Positions 50,869-59,103 of a stretch of DNA of 64,000 bases are shown here, one piece after another. Origin of the DNA: Variovorax sp. HW608 (GTDB lineage Bacteria > Pseudomonadota > Gammaproteobacteria > Burkholderiales > Burkholderiaceae_C); contig NZ_LT607803.1 of the NCBI RefSeq assembly GCF_900090195.1, positions 6,288,229 to 6,352,228 of the forward strand, in the 5' to 3' direction. Under the pieces are notes generated by a model. The model saw only the letters and a list, made by a program, of their open reading frames with translations. It did no database searches and was not told the DNA's origin. Positions within the stretch are counted from its first letter, which is position 1. Every line of letters starts with the position of its first letter. The position numbers and the translations under genes were made by a program.

Positions 50869-52175
50869 GACGCCTCTCCTCGAGTCGACGCAGGAGCCGG
50901 CGCGTTGCCGGCGGATTGCGATGCGCGGCGCTCGTGCGTGCGCCCGAGCGCGCCCGACAGCAGCAGCCAGGCGAGCGCCACCGGCAGCGCGAACAAGGCG
51001 ATCGCGCCGATCTTGATCCCCGCGGCGTGCAGCGCGTCGTAGACCCAGCCAGAGAGCGCATCGGAGCCGCGGTAGACCACCACGTCGATCAGGTTCTTGG
51101 CCTTGTACTTGTCCTCGCGGTCGACGACGGTGAAGAACACCTGCCGCGCCGGGTTCGCGATCGCGAAGTTCATCCAGCGCTGGAGCACCTGGAAGACGAG
51201 CACCACCGCCAGGCCCGGCGACCACGCGATCGCCAGGAAGCCGATGACATAGACCGCCGGCAGCGCCCCGGCTGCGATGCCGGTTCCGAATCGCTGCAGG
51301 AAGCGCCCGGTCGCGAAGACCTGCGTCGCCAGCGTGAGCAGCCCGACCGCGAGGTCGATGCTGGCGAAGATGCGCGTCTGCTCGCCGGCGCCCTGGATCG
51401 TCGCCGACACCACGTTCGCCTGCATGAAATACAGGATCGTCGCGCCGAACGACAGCAGGCTGACCCACGCGCCCACGCCCAGCAGGTACGGCGAACGGAA
51501 CAGCCCCGAGAGGCCCGCGAACGCGCTGCCGCCCAGGCGCGCCGGCTCGCTGGGCCCGCCCTGCCGCACGCCGACGCTTCCTTCGAGCCGATGCGCGCAG
51601 AAGACCGCGATCTCCAGGAACACGATCGCCGCGATCAGCAGGTTGTGCGGACCGAGCGGCACCGCGAGCGCGATGGTGATCGCCGGCCCCAGCAGCGCAC
51701 CCGCGGTCCCGCCCGCACCGATGAAGCCGAAGAGCCGCGTGGCCTGCTCGCTCGTGAAGAGGTCCGCCATGAAGGACCAGAACACCGCCACCGCGAACAG
51801 GTTGAACACGCTGACCCAGACGAAGAAGACCCGCGCCACGACCACCGGCGCGATGCCCAGTGCGAGCAGCACCCAGAACAGCGCGAGATTGACTACGAAG
51901 AAGTGGTAGACGACCGGGATGAAGCGCGCCCGCGGCAGCTTCGCGACCAGCGCACCGTAGAGCGGCTGCGCCGCCAGCAGCGTCACGAAAGTGGCGGTGA
52001 AGAGCCATGGCAAGGCCCCCGTGCCGCCCGCGATGCCCATCTGGTCGCGCAGCGGCCGCAGCACGTAGTAGCCCGCGAGCAGCGCGAAGAAATAGCCGAA
52101 GGACCACAGCGCAGCCGCCAGCTCCTGCGGCGTGGCCGGAACCACCCGCCGCAGCCAGGGCCCCTGCGACATCAT
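50856..52175 (-). CDS. Npt1/Npt2-like major-facilitator carrier
   Basis: 439-residue membrane protein, hydrophobic throughout. YYVLRPLRDQMGIAGG near residue 45 and FWSFMADLFTSEQATRLFGFIGAGGTAGALLGP resemble the nucleotide-transporter (Npt) branch of the MFS found in many free-living proteobacteria, whose substrates there are unclear. VVDREDKYKAKNLIDVVVYRGSD is also typical. It overlaps both neighbours (TGATG with the upstream reductase and 13 bp with the downstream aldo-keto reductase), so the three are co-translated. Confidence 0.82.
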   Translation of the reverse strand: MMSQGPWLRRVVPATPQELAAALWSFGYFFALLAGYYVLRPLRDQMGIAGGTGALPWLFTATFVTLLAAQPLYGALVAKLPRARFIPVVYHFFVVNLALFWVLLALGIAPVVVARVFFVWVSVFNLFAVAVFWSFMADLFTSEQATRLFGFIGAGGTAGALLGPAITIALAVPLGPHNLLIAAIVFLEIAVFCAHRLEGSVGVRQGGPSEPARLGGSAFAGLSGLFRSPYLLGVGAWVSLLSFGATILYFMQANVVSATIQGAGEQTRIFASIDLAVGLLTLATQVFATGRFLQRFGTGIAAGALPAVYVIGFLAIAWSPGLAVVLVFQVLQRWMNFAIANPARQVFFTVVDREDKYKAKNLIDVVVYRGSDALSGWVYDALHAAGIKIGAIALFALPVALAWLLLSGALGRTHERRASQSAGNAPAPASTRGEASWNR

Positions 52176-52920
52176 GGCGCGAGCGACAGCTTCTGCCTGA
52201 GTTCGGCCGCGCTCACCGGCTGGCCGTAGCCCGGCCCGCCGCGCTGGAACTTGCGCGCATCGGCCAGCTTGCCGACCAGCACCGGATCGAAGCCGGCGTC
52301 GGTGACCAGCGCCGCGGCGACCTTCACCGCTTCGGGGTCGTCACCGGCGATCGGGATCGCGAGCCTCGGCGGCGGCCGGTTGGCCTCGCGCGCCAAGATC
52401 GCGTAGGACATGGTGTTGAAGGCGCGCACCGGCCGTGCGCCGTCCAGGTACTTCTGCGACACCACGCCGATGCCTTCGCGCTCCACCTCGTCGGCCACGG
52501 CGCTGCCGTCGCGCCCGGCCACGGCGTTGCAGGCATCGAGCAGGATCTTGCCCTTGAGCGCATCGCCGTAATCCTTGCCGATCTGCGGCAGCGCGCCGTA
52601 GGGCACCGCGATGAACAGCGCGTCGCCGAACGCGATCGCCTCGGCCACCGTGCCGGCCTTGACGAGCGGACCGAGGCCCGCGACGAGGTCCTTGAGTTCT
52701 TCCGGATGGCGCGACGACAGCATCACCGGATGGCCGCCTTTCGCCCACAGGCCGCCGATGGTGCCGCCGAGGCGGCCCGCGCCGATGATGCCGATGCGCA
52801 TGCCGAAAGTCGTCTGCGCTGCTGCGCTGCGCTGCGCGGTGCGAGCGCCACCAGCAGAGCCCAGCCGCCCGCCGCGAGCAGGCCCCGGCGGATCGGGTCG
52901 GGACGTGAATGTCGGAGCAT
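52172..52920 (-). pseudogene. Exported NAD(P)-binding (F420-dependent-reductase-like) protein, frameshifted in its leader
   Basis: The mature part (from ATG 52801; 209 residues) starts MRIGIIGAGRLGGTIGGLWAKGG, a Rossmann NADP-binding fold like NADPH:F420 oxidoreductase and pyrroline-carboxylate reductase N-domains. No ribosome site precedes that ATG. In contrast, the ATG at 52920 has a perfect AAGGAGG and starts MLRHSRPDPIRRGLLAAGGW, a Tat leader, but in a frame shifted by one base. Joined after one indel in the GCGCA-rich stretch near 52830-52850, leader and domain would form one exported protein. Either a real mutation or a sequence error; the domain itself is intact. Confidence 0.7.
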
Positions 52921-52998
52921 CGGAACCTCCTTGGGTCCAGCGAACCGGCATCATCTGTCCGTGCGCCGGCTCGCGCAAGCGCCGCCCCGGAAGGCCAC

Positions 52999-53979
52999 TC
53001 AGAGCTTGATGCCGGCGCTCCTGACGGTCGGCGCGAGCACCGCGACCTGCTCCTTCACGACCGCCTCGAAGCGCGCGGCGCTCTCGGGCCTGGCGACGAT
53101 GCCGAGTTCGATCAGCTTCTTCTGCACCTCCGGCATCGCCAGCACCTCGTTGCACGCGCTGTTGAGCTTCGCGACCAACTCGGGCGGCAGCCTGGCCGGG
53201 CCGCTGAGTCCGAAGAAGTTCTCCAGCACCAGCCTGGGCTGGCCCAGCTCGACGATGGTCGGCACGTCCGGCATCAGCGGCGAGCGCGCGCTGCTGGTCA
53301 CGGCCAGCGGCACGAGTTGCCCGCCCTTGAAGTACGGCACGTAGGCCGTGATCACGTCGATGCCCACCGGGATCACGTTGGCGATCAGGTCGGTCGTCAT
53401 CGGCGCGCCGCCGCGGTAGGGCACGTGCACGAGGTTGGCGCCGGTGATCTTCCGGATGAGTTCGCCGTGCACGTGGCCGATCGACCCGGGGCCGCCCGAA
53501 CCGAAATCGAGACGGCCGTCCTTGCGGGCGCGCGCTTCGACGTCGGCGAAGCTCGTGATGCCCGAGGGCTTGCTCGCCATGATCACCAGCGGCGCCGAGC
53601 CGAGGTAGGCGACATGCGTGAAGGCGGTCACCGGATCGTAGGGCTGCTTCTCGAGCAGGAACGGACCGAGCGCGAGCGGCGTGGTGTTCGAGAGCATGAA
53701 GATGGTGCCGTCCGCCGGCGCGCTGGCGACCAGCATGCCGCCGATCGTGCCGCCCGCGCCGGGCTTGTTGTCGACCACCACCGGCTGCCCGAGCTTCTTG
53801 CCGAGCTGCTCGGCCATGATGCGCGCGAGGATGTCGCTCGAGCCGCCGGGCGGGAAGGTGACGATGATCTTGATCGGCTTGTCCGGCCATTGCGCGAACG
53901 CCGGCAGCGCGAACGAGGCGGCGCCGGCCGCCAGAAGCTGGAGCGCGCCGCGGCGCGTGGGATGGTGGGGGGTGGTCAT
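52999..53979 (-). CDS. Bug/TctC-family periplasmic solute receptor
   Basis: 326-residue binding protein. A Tat-like signal (MTTPHHPTRRGALQLLAAGA) is cleaved near AFAQ. The Bug core is intact: IKIIVTFPPGGSSDILARIM, DNKPGAGGTIGGMLVASAPADGT and HVPYRGGAPMTTDLIANVIP. The ATG at 53979 is preferred to an upstream in-frame start that lacks a leader. Divergent from a truncated LysR gene, an arrangement typical of Bug-LysR pairs. Ligand unknown. Confidence 0.9.
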   Translation of the reverse strand: MTTPHHPTRRGALQLLAAGAASFALPAFAQWPDKPIKIIVTFPPGGSSDILARIMAEQLGKKLGQPVVVDNKPGAGGTIGGMLVASAPADGTIFMLSNTTPLALGPFLLEKQPYDPVTAFTHVAYLGSAPLVIMASKPSGITSFADVEARARKDGRLDFGSGGPGSIGHVHGELIRKITGANLVHVPYRGGAPMTTDLIANVIPVGIDVITAYVPYFKGGQLVPLAVTSSARSPLMPDVPTIVELGQPRLVLENFFGLSGPARLPPELVAKLNSACNEVLAMPEVQKKLIELGIVARPESAARFEAVVKEQVAVLAPTVRSAGIKL

Positions 53980-54122
53980 GGGCTCGCCGAGCAAGACCGA
54001 TGCCCGGGCGCGGACGAGACCATGGCACGCCAATCGCTTGCGTCAGGGCTGGAACACGGCCAGGCCTGCCCGCCAAGCCATCGGCGATCGGCGCCGGTGC
54101 ATCGCGGCACCAAGGCTGTGCG

Positions 54123-54443
54123 ATGAGCGCCATGTCACGCCCCAACGCCACCGTCAATGCCACCGCCGACGTCGAACTGCTGCGCGTCTTCAGCACGCTG
54201 ATGGACGAGCGCAGCCTCGCGCGGACCGCCACCCGATTGGGCCGGTCGCGCGACGCGGTCGACACCGCGCTGCGGCACCTGCGCAGGATCTTCGGCGACC
54301 CGCTGCTCCTGAAGGACGGGCCGCGCATGGCGCCGACCGAGCGCGCACTGGCGCTCGAAGCCTCGCTGCGGCTGGTGTTCGCCCCGCCGGCGCAGCAGCA
54401 GCCGCCGCCGGCAAGGAAGCGCCGCGCACGCTGGCGAACCTGA
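54123..54443 (+). pseudogene. Truncated LysR-family regulator (HTH only)
   Basis: 106 residues. VELLRVFSTLMDERSLARTATRLGRSRDAVDTALRHLRRIFGDPLLLKDGPRMAPTERA, read in blocks of residues 17-75, is a LysR winged-helix DNA-binding domain. LysR proteins are about 300 residues; the ligand-binding domain is missing and the tail (PPAQQQPPPARKRRARWRT) is unrelated. No frame downstream supplies the rest. It is probably a deletion remnant of the regulator of the divergent Bug gene, though a DNA-binding fragment could still be made. Confidence 0.72.
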
Positions 54444-54514
54444 GGCCGACGGCGCAGGCCCTGTCGGGAAAGAGGACTTTTGAATCAAAATCCCGTCTCT
54501 TTCCCGACCAAGCC

Positions 54515-55015
54515 ATGCCCGACGTCGCCGCACCTCCTCCACTGCTGAGTCCCGAGCACATCGCATTGATCGACAAGGGCGTGTCGGCCATCGTGGCCTC
54601 GCGCGACGCGGCGCTGAGGCCGAGCCTGATGCGCGCGGTCGGCACGCGCATCTCGGCGGACGGCACGCACATCACCGTCTTCGTCGCGCGCAGCCAGTCG
54701 CGCCAGCTTCTGCAGGACATCGCCGCCACCGGCCGTGTCGCCGTGGTCTTCAGCCAGCCGCTGAGCCATCGCACCGTGCAGGTCAAGGCCACCGAAGCCG
54801 AGCTTCGCCCGGCGCATGAGGACGACCTGCCGGTGCTGCGCCGTTACCTGGCGTCGATGGAGGATGAGGTCGGCGCGGTCGGCGTCGACGTGCCCTTCGT
54901 GCGCGCCATGCTGGCCTTCCGGCTCGACGACCTGGTGGCGATCAGCTTCACGCCCGCCGAAGCCTTCGACCAGACCCCGGGCCCCAAGGCCGGCAGCGCC
55001 CTGCCTGCGGCGTGA
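54515..55015 (+). CDS. Pyridoxamine 5'-phosphate oxidase-family flavin-binding protein
   Basis: 166-residue protein with the split-barrel FMN-binding fold. LIDKGVSAIVASRDAALRPSLMRAVGTRI and RVAVVFSQPLSHRTVQVKATEAELRPA match the PNPOx-like family; the C-terminal half is helical. Family members range from flavin reductases to F420- or heme-binding proteins. The stop codon nearly abuts the next gene, which begins with a second PNPOx-like domain, so the two may work together. Confidence 0.82.
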   Translation: MPDVAAPPPLLSPEHIALIDKGVSAIVASRDAALRPSLMRAVGTRISADGTHITVFVARSQSRQLLQDIAATGRVAVVFSQPLSHRTVQVKATEAELRPAHEDDLPVLRRYLASMEDEVGAVGVDVPFVRAMLAFRLDDLVAISFTPAEAFDQTPGPKAGSALPAA

Positions 55016-55029
55016 GGCGACGAAAAGCG

Positions 55030-56382
55030 ATGAGCACCTGCCCGCCATCCCTGGACGACATCCGGGCCTGCTTCGAAGGCGCGATCCCGGCCATCATGGC
55101 GACCTGCGCCCGGGACGGCACGCCCAATGTGGCCTACATCTCCCAGGTGCACTACGTGGACGAGCGGCATGTCGCGCTGTCCTACCAGTTCTTCAACAAG
55201 ACCCGCGCGAACATCCTCGCCAACCCCCGCGCGAGCGTGCTGCTGATGGACCCGGTCATCGCGGCCTTCTACCGGCTGCGGCTTCGCTACCTGCGCACCG
55301 AGTCCGGCGGCGCGCTGTTCGAGCGCATGAAGGCGCAGCTCGCGGGTATCGCTTCGCATTCGGGCATGGCGGGCGTGTTCCGTCTGCTGGGTGCCGACGT
55401 CTACGAGGTCGAGGCCGTCGAGAGCGTCGAGGGCGAACGGCTCGCGCCGGTCTCCCCTCCGAAGCCCGGCCTGCTTGCCGGCGTGCGCCGGGCCGCCGAG
55501 CGCATGGCGGCATGCTGCGCGACCGACGAGCTGTTGCAGACGGTGCTCGCCGCGCTCAACGACCACCTCGGCGTGCGCCATGCGATGGTGCTGATGCTGG
55601 ACGCGGCGACGCAGCGCCTCTACACCGTGGCAAGCTGCGGCTACGCCATTTCCGGCATCGGCTCGGAGATCGAGATGGGCCACGGCGTGATCGGCGTCGC
55701 CGCGCGCGAGCGCACGCCGGTGCGGATCAGCCATATGACGAACGCGGCGAGCTACAGCCACGCGGTGCGCAGCAGCCTGCGGGCGACCGAGCCGGGCATC
55801 GCGCTCGATACCGAGATCCCGTTCCCGGGTTTGGCCGAGCCGCACAGCCAGCTGGCGGCGCCGATCGTGTCGGGCGGGCGGCTGCTCGGCGCGCTGTTCG
55901 TCGAAAGCCCGCTGGACATGCACTTCAGCTTCGAGGACGAGGATGCGCTGGTCGCGATCGCGAGCCATCTCGGCGCCGCGCTGGAACTGCTGCGCCAGGC
56001 CGACGAGCCCGCCGCCGAGGAGCCGGCGCCGCCCGCCGCGCCATCGGCCAGCGGTGCGCCGCTGCCGGTACGGCACTACCTCGCGAACAACAGCGTGTTC
56101 GTCGCCGACAACTACCTGATCAAGGGCGTTGCCGGCGCGATCCTCGGCAAGCTGCTGCGCGAGTATTCGCAGCAGGGCCGCACCGAGTTCAGCAACCGCG
56201 AACTGCGGCTCGACCCGTCGATCCGCCTGCCCGATCTCGCGGACAACCTCGAGGCGCGGCTGGTGCTGCTGCAACGGCGGCTGGCCGAGAACAGCCCGCA
56301 CCTGCGCATCGAGAAGACCGGTCGCGGCCGCTTCAGGCTGCAGGTGGAACGGCCGGTCACGCTCACCGAGATCGCGGGCTGA
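55030..56382 (+). CDS. PNPOx-like / GAF domain fusion protein
   Basis: 450 residues. Residues about 1-140 (AIPAIMATCARDGTPNVAYISQ..ANILANPRASVLLMDP) are a PNPOx-like flavin-binding barrel. Residues about 160-325 are a GAF domain (LLQTVLAALNDHLGVRHAMVLMLD..LAAPIVSGGRLLGALFVES). The last ~100 residues (YLIKGVAGAILGKLLREYSQQG..FSNRELRLDPSIRLPDLADNLEARL) resemble a winged-helix or LexA-like regulatory tail. This combination suggests a redox- or gas-sensing regulator. ATG at 55030; a GTG six codons earlier would overlap the preceding stop. Convergent with the hemerythrin-like gene. Confidence 0.8.
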   Translation: MSTCPPSLDDIRACFEGAIPAIMATCARDGTPNVAYISQVHYVDERHVALSYQFFNKTRANILANPRASVLLMDPVIAAFYRLRLRYLRTESGGALFERMKAQLAGIASHSGMAGVFRLLGADVYEVEAVESVEGERLAPVSPPKPGLLAGVRRAAERMAACCATDELLQTVLAALNDHLGVRHAMVLMLDAATQRLYTVASCGYAISGIGSEIEMGHGVIGVAARERTPVRISHMTNAASYSHAVRSSLRATEPGIALDTEIPFPGLAEPHSQLAAPIVSGGRLLGALFVESPLDMHFSFEDEDALVAIASHLGAALELLRQADEPAAEEPAPPAAPSASGAPLPVRHYLANNSVFVADNYLIKGVAGAILGKLLREYSQQGRTEFSNRELRLDPSIRLPDLADNLEARLVLLQRRLAENSPHLRIEKTGRGRFRLQVERPVTLTEIAG

Positions 56383-56394
56383 GCCGGCGCTGGC

Positions 56395-57129
56395 TCAGCC
56401 CTGCTCCACCCACGACGACGCCGGCAGGCCCAGGCTCGCGGCGAGCTTGGCCCATTCGCGGTCGGCGAGGTGCGGGCGCACCACCTCGAGCGCCGCGGCG
56501 AAGGCCGGCGCGGGCGCATGGGCGCGCATGTCGCCGAGCATCTCGGTGCGCTCGGCCGGGTTCATGAAGGGCACCATCCAGCGCACCACGAACATCATTT
56601 CCTCGGGCGGGATCGAGGCCACCAGTGCGCCGTGGATCTCCATCAGTTCGGCGTCGGTGAAGCGCGCCCACAGCACCGCGTTGTGCGCGGTTTCCTCCAC
56701 GTGCATGTGCTCGAAGTTGTGCGCGATGAAGACCGACAGCGCGCGGTACAGCGCAAGCGTGCGTTCGGCGCGCAATGCGGCGTCGCACTGCAGCAGCGCA
56801 GTCGTCTGGCTGGCCAGCGCCTCGATCGCCTCGACGTGCTCCTGGTGCTCGTGCGCGATCCGGCCGCTGGAGCCGGCGGCGCGCGATTCCATCGCGGCGT
56901 GCACGAAGTCGTTCTCGTGCTTCAGGTGCGCGCCGCAGAACCCCAGCAATTCCAGCACGCGCTGCGTGGTCTGCGCGAGTTCGAGCGCATCGTCATGGTC
57001 CATGCGCCCCAGGGCCAGCAGGGTGTCGGCCATCAGCGCGCGCAGGGCCTTGTGGATGCCGGCATACAGGTCGACACGGGGGGCGGAGGCCGCCGCGACT
57101 TGGCGCATTTCGCGCGGATCGATGTTCAT
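56395..57129 (-). CDS. Hemerythrin-like (HHE) protein
   Basis: 244-residue helical protein. Histidines and acids that would ligate a diiron site are arranged on successive helices: AGIHKALRALM, HLKHENDFVHAAME, IAHEHQEHVEAIEAL and FIAHNFEHMHVEETAHNAVLW. HHE proteins sense or carry O2, NO or iron; RIC/YtfE members repair Fe-S clusters. The ATG at 57129 has AAGGA upstream. It ends 12 bp from the convergent PNPOx-GAF gene. Confidence 0.83.
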   Translation of the reverse strand: MNIDPREMRQVAAASAPRVDLYAGIHKALRALMADTLLALGRMDHDDALELAQTTQRVLELLGFCGAHLKHENDFVHAAMESRAAGSSGRIAHEHQEHVEAIEALASQTTALLQCDAALRAERTLALYRALSVFIAHNFEHMHVEETAHNAVLWARFTDAELMEIHGALVASIPPEEMMFVVRWMVPFMNPAERTEMLGDMRAHAPAPAFAAALEVVRPHLADREWAKLAASLGLPASSWVEQG

Positions 57130-57453
57130 GGGAGTCCTTCTCTTCCGGTTCAGCGGCGGGCGCACCGTGCGCTCTCCTGCTGGGAAGAAAGTCTAGGAAT
57201 CGGGCCTTTCGCCCGCCGCTAAGAATTGCTTAACGAAGCCCTCAGCAAACCTTAAATAACGGTCTAGGCTATTTGGCCGGAACGCTTGGGACAGATCCCC
57301 CGAATGTCTCCAAATCACGTCAGTTGTCATATGACATCGTATGACTTGGCGAGGATCCAATTCACCCGCATACGGGTTTTTGCTATGACTTCTCTCCGTT
57401 GACAGTCGAAATTCGGTCTGATGAAATCCCGCCAGTTGTACGACAACTGTTGA
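57130..57453. promoter_or_regulatory. AT-richer intergenic region with two operator-like palindromes
   Basis: 324 bp without a gene. TGTCATATGACA (57325-57336) is a perfect 12-bp palindrome with a further TATGAC half-site 3 bp downstream. AGTTGTACGACAACT (57434-57448) is a second perfect palindrome; its core fits the TNGTNNNACNA pattern of FadR-type GntR regulators. A short frame, ATG at 57421 to TGA at 57451, spans the second palindrome. It probably was the control region of the polygalacturonase gene that is broken just downstream. Confidence 0.5.
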
Positions 57454-58512
57454 CAAAACAGCGCCAACTTCCACGTGGTGCCGAGCGGCGTCGATGGCCT
57501 CACGGTCTGGAACGTCAAGGTGCAGACGCCGACGCTGGCGGCCTTCGCCAACCCGGCGGGCAACGGCAATCCGCTCTACACCGGCGAGACCTTCAACGCC
57601 GACAACGTGAAGAACACCGACGCCTTCGATCCGGGCTCCGCGGGGAGCGCCAAGTCCAACGCGCTCACGACCGGCAGCACGACCAGCTCGCCCGCCAAGA
57701 TGTCCTTCGACGGCTACCTGAAGAACTTCGTCTTTGCCTACAACTACGTGAGCACGGGCGATGACGACATGGCGCTCAAGGGCAGCAGCAACCCCAACGC
57801 GGTCGGCTTCGGCATCGACGGCAACCGCGGCAAGCGCGGCGACCGCACCTGGGGCATCGTGGTCGCGCACAACCACATCTACTGGGGCCACGGCATCTCG
57901 ATCGGCAGCGAGACCAACGCGGGCGTGACCAACGTCGAGGTCTACGACAACTCTTTCCTCGATTCGGAAGAAGGGCTGCGCATCAAGTCCGACTACGCAC
58001 GCGGCGGCGAGGTGAGCAACATCAACTACCGCGACATCTGCATCAAGAACGCGCAGAACGCGCTGCTGTTCACCCCCTACTACAGCACCAAGGCGCTGCC
58101 CGCGGGCGGACCGAAGGTGCCGAACTTCCACGACATCGCGCTGAACAACGTGCGCATCCTCGGCGCGTCCAAGGTCAAGCTGCAGGGCTTCGCGGCGAAC
58201 ACGGGCGGCTATTTCACGCCGACCGCGGCCTACCCGACGGGCTACCTGCCGGCCTACCCGCTGGTCATGTCGATGACCGACGTGGCCGCGGACGATCCGG
58301 CGCAGATCTCGCTGATCTCGTCCGACGCGAACCTGACGCTGGCCAACGTGAACCTGCCGATCCAGGCCTCGACCGCCAACCGCATCGTGGTGAACGGCGA
58401 GGCCAGCCTGAAGGTGGACGCGGACAAGGTGCTCGACTGCAGCCAGGCCTTCGTGGACCTCCCGGCCATCGGCGCGTCGAACCCGTTCGGCACGCACTGG
58501 GCCGGCCAGTGA
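57454..58512 (+). pseudogene. 5'-truncated GH28 polygalacturonase
   Basis: About 352 codons of the C-terminal part of a pectin-degrading glycoside hydrolase family 28 enzyme. The conserved blocks are present: NTDAFDPG, STGDDDMALKG, GHGISIGSE and RIKSDYARGG, giving the catalytic aspartates and the substrate Arg/Lys. The frame opens at 57454 with QNSANFHVVPSG, which in intact enzymes lies well inside the protein; the signal peptide and N-terminal ~150-200 residues are missing. An in-frame GTG at 57475 could start translation, but the product would lack part of the beta-helix. A deletion between the control region and the gene middle explains the structure. Confidence 0.78.
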
Positions 58513-58523
58513 CCCGCCGGCGC

Positions 58524-58554
58524 TAGCCCATCTTTCTCTGAGAAAGATGGGCTA
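58524..58554. terminator. Perfect 15-bp inverted repeat
   Basis: TAGCCCATCTTTCTC and GAGAAAGATGGGCTA flank a single T. It lies 12 bp after the polygalacturonase remnant. No T-run follows, yet such a long perfect stem should stop or stabilise transcripts from either side. Confidence 0.6.
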
Positions 58555-58594
58555 GGCAGGCCCGTCTAGATGCCTGCCGGCGCCTTGCCGCGCC

Positions 58595-58630
58595 CGCCCG
58601 CCCGTACTACGCTCCCCGTGCGGGCGGGCG
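58595..58630 (+). promoter_or_regulatory. GC-rich inverted repeat before UspA gene
   Basis: CGCCCGCCCG (58595-58604) and CGGGCGGGCG (58621-58630) are perfect 10-base arms around a 16-base loop. The hairpin would lie in the leader of the UspA mRNA. Confidence 0.4.
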
Positions 58631-58653
58631 TCTCCCGCCCGGGGAGCAAGGCC

Positions 58654-59100
58654 ATGTATGAACGCATCCTCGTCGCCACCGACGGCTCCGAGCTGTCCGA
58701 TCTGGCGGTCAACAGCGCTATCGATCTGGCACTCCTGACGCAGGCGGAACTCATGGTCGTGAAGGTGGTGCATCACTACCCCGCCAGCTACTTCGAAGGC
58801 TCCCTGCTGCTGAGCCAGACGGAGGTCTCGCGCCTGCGCGAACAGGCCGACGCCGAGGCGCAGCGCGTGGTCGACGCCGTCAAGGAGAAGGCGGACGGCC
58901 GCGGCGTGAAAAGCACGCGCTCCCTCGTGATGCAGGGGGAGCTCATTTCCGAGGCCATCATCGAAGCCGCCCGCGTGCACCACTGCGACCTGATCGTGAT
59001 GGCCTCGCACGGCCGGCGCGGCATCAAGCGCCTCTTGATGGGCAGCGAGACCCTGCACGTCCTGACGCACTCGCACACGCCGGTGCTGGTGCTGCGCTGA
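58654..59100 (+). CDS. uspA: Universal stress protein (UspA family)
   Basis: 148-residue cytoplasmic protein. ILVATDGSELSDLAV at the N-terminus and DLIVMASHGRRGIKRLLMGSET near the C-terminus form the ATP-binding loops of the UspA fold, ending HTPVLVLR. Members act in stress survival, usually as dimers. GGGGAG precedes the ATG at 58654. Its leader contains a GC-rich hairpin. Confidence 0.93.
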   Translation: MYERILVATDGSELSDLAVNSAIDLALLTQAELMVVKVVHHYPASYFEGSLLLSQTEVSRLREQADAEAQRVVDAVKEKADGRGVKSTRSLVMQGELISEAIIEAARVHHCDLIVMASHGRRGIKRLLMGSETLHVLTHSHTPVLVLR

Positions 59101-59103
59101 ATC

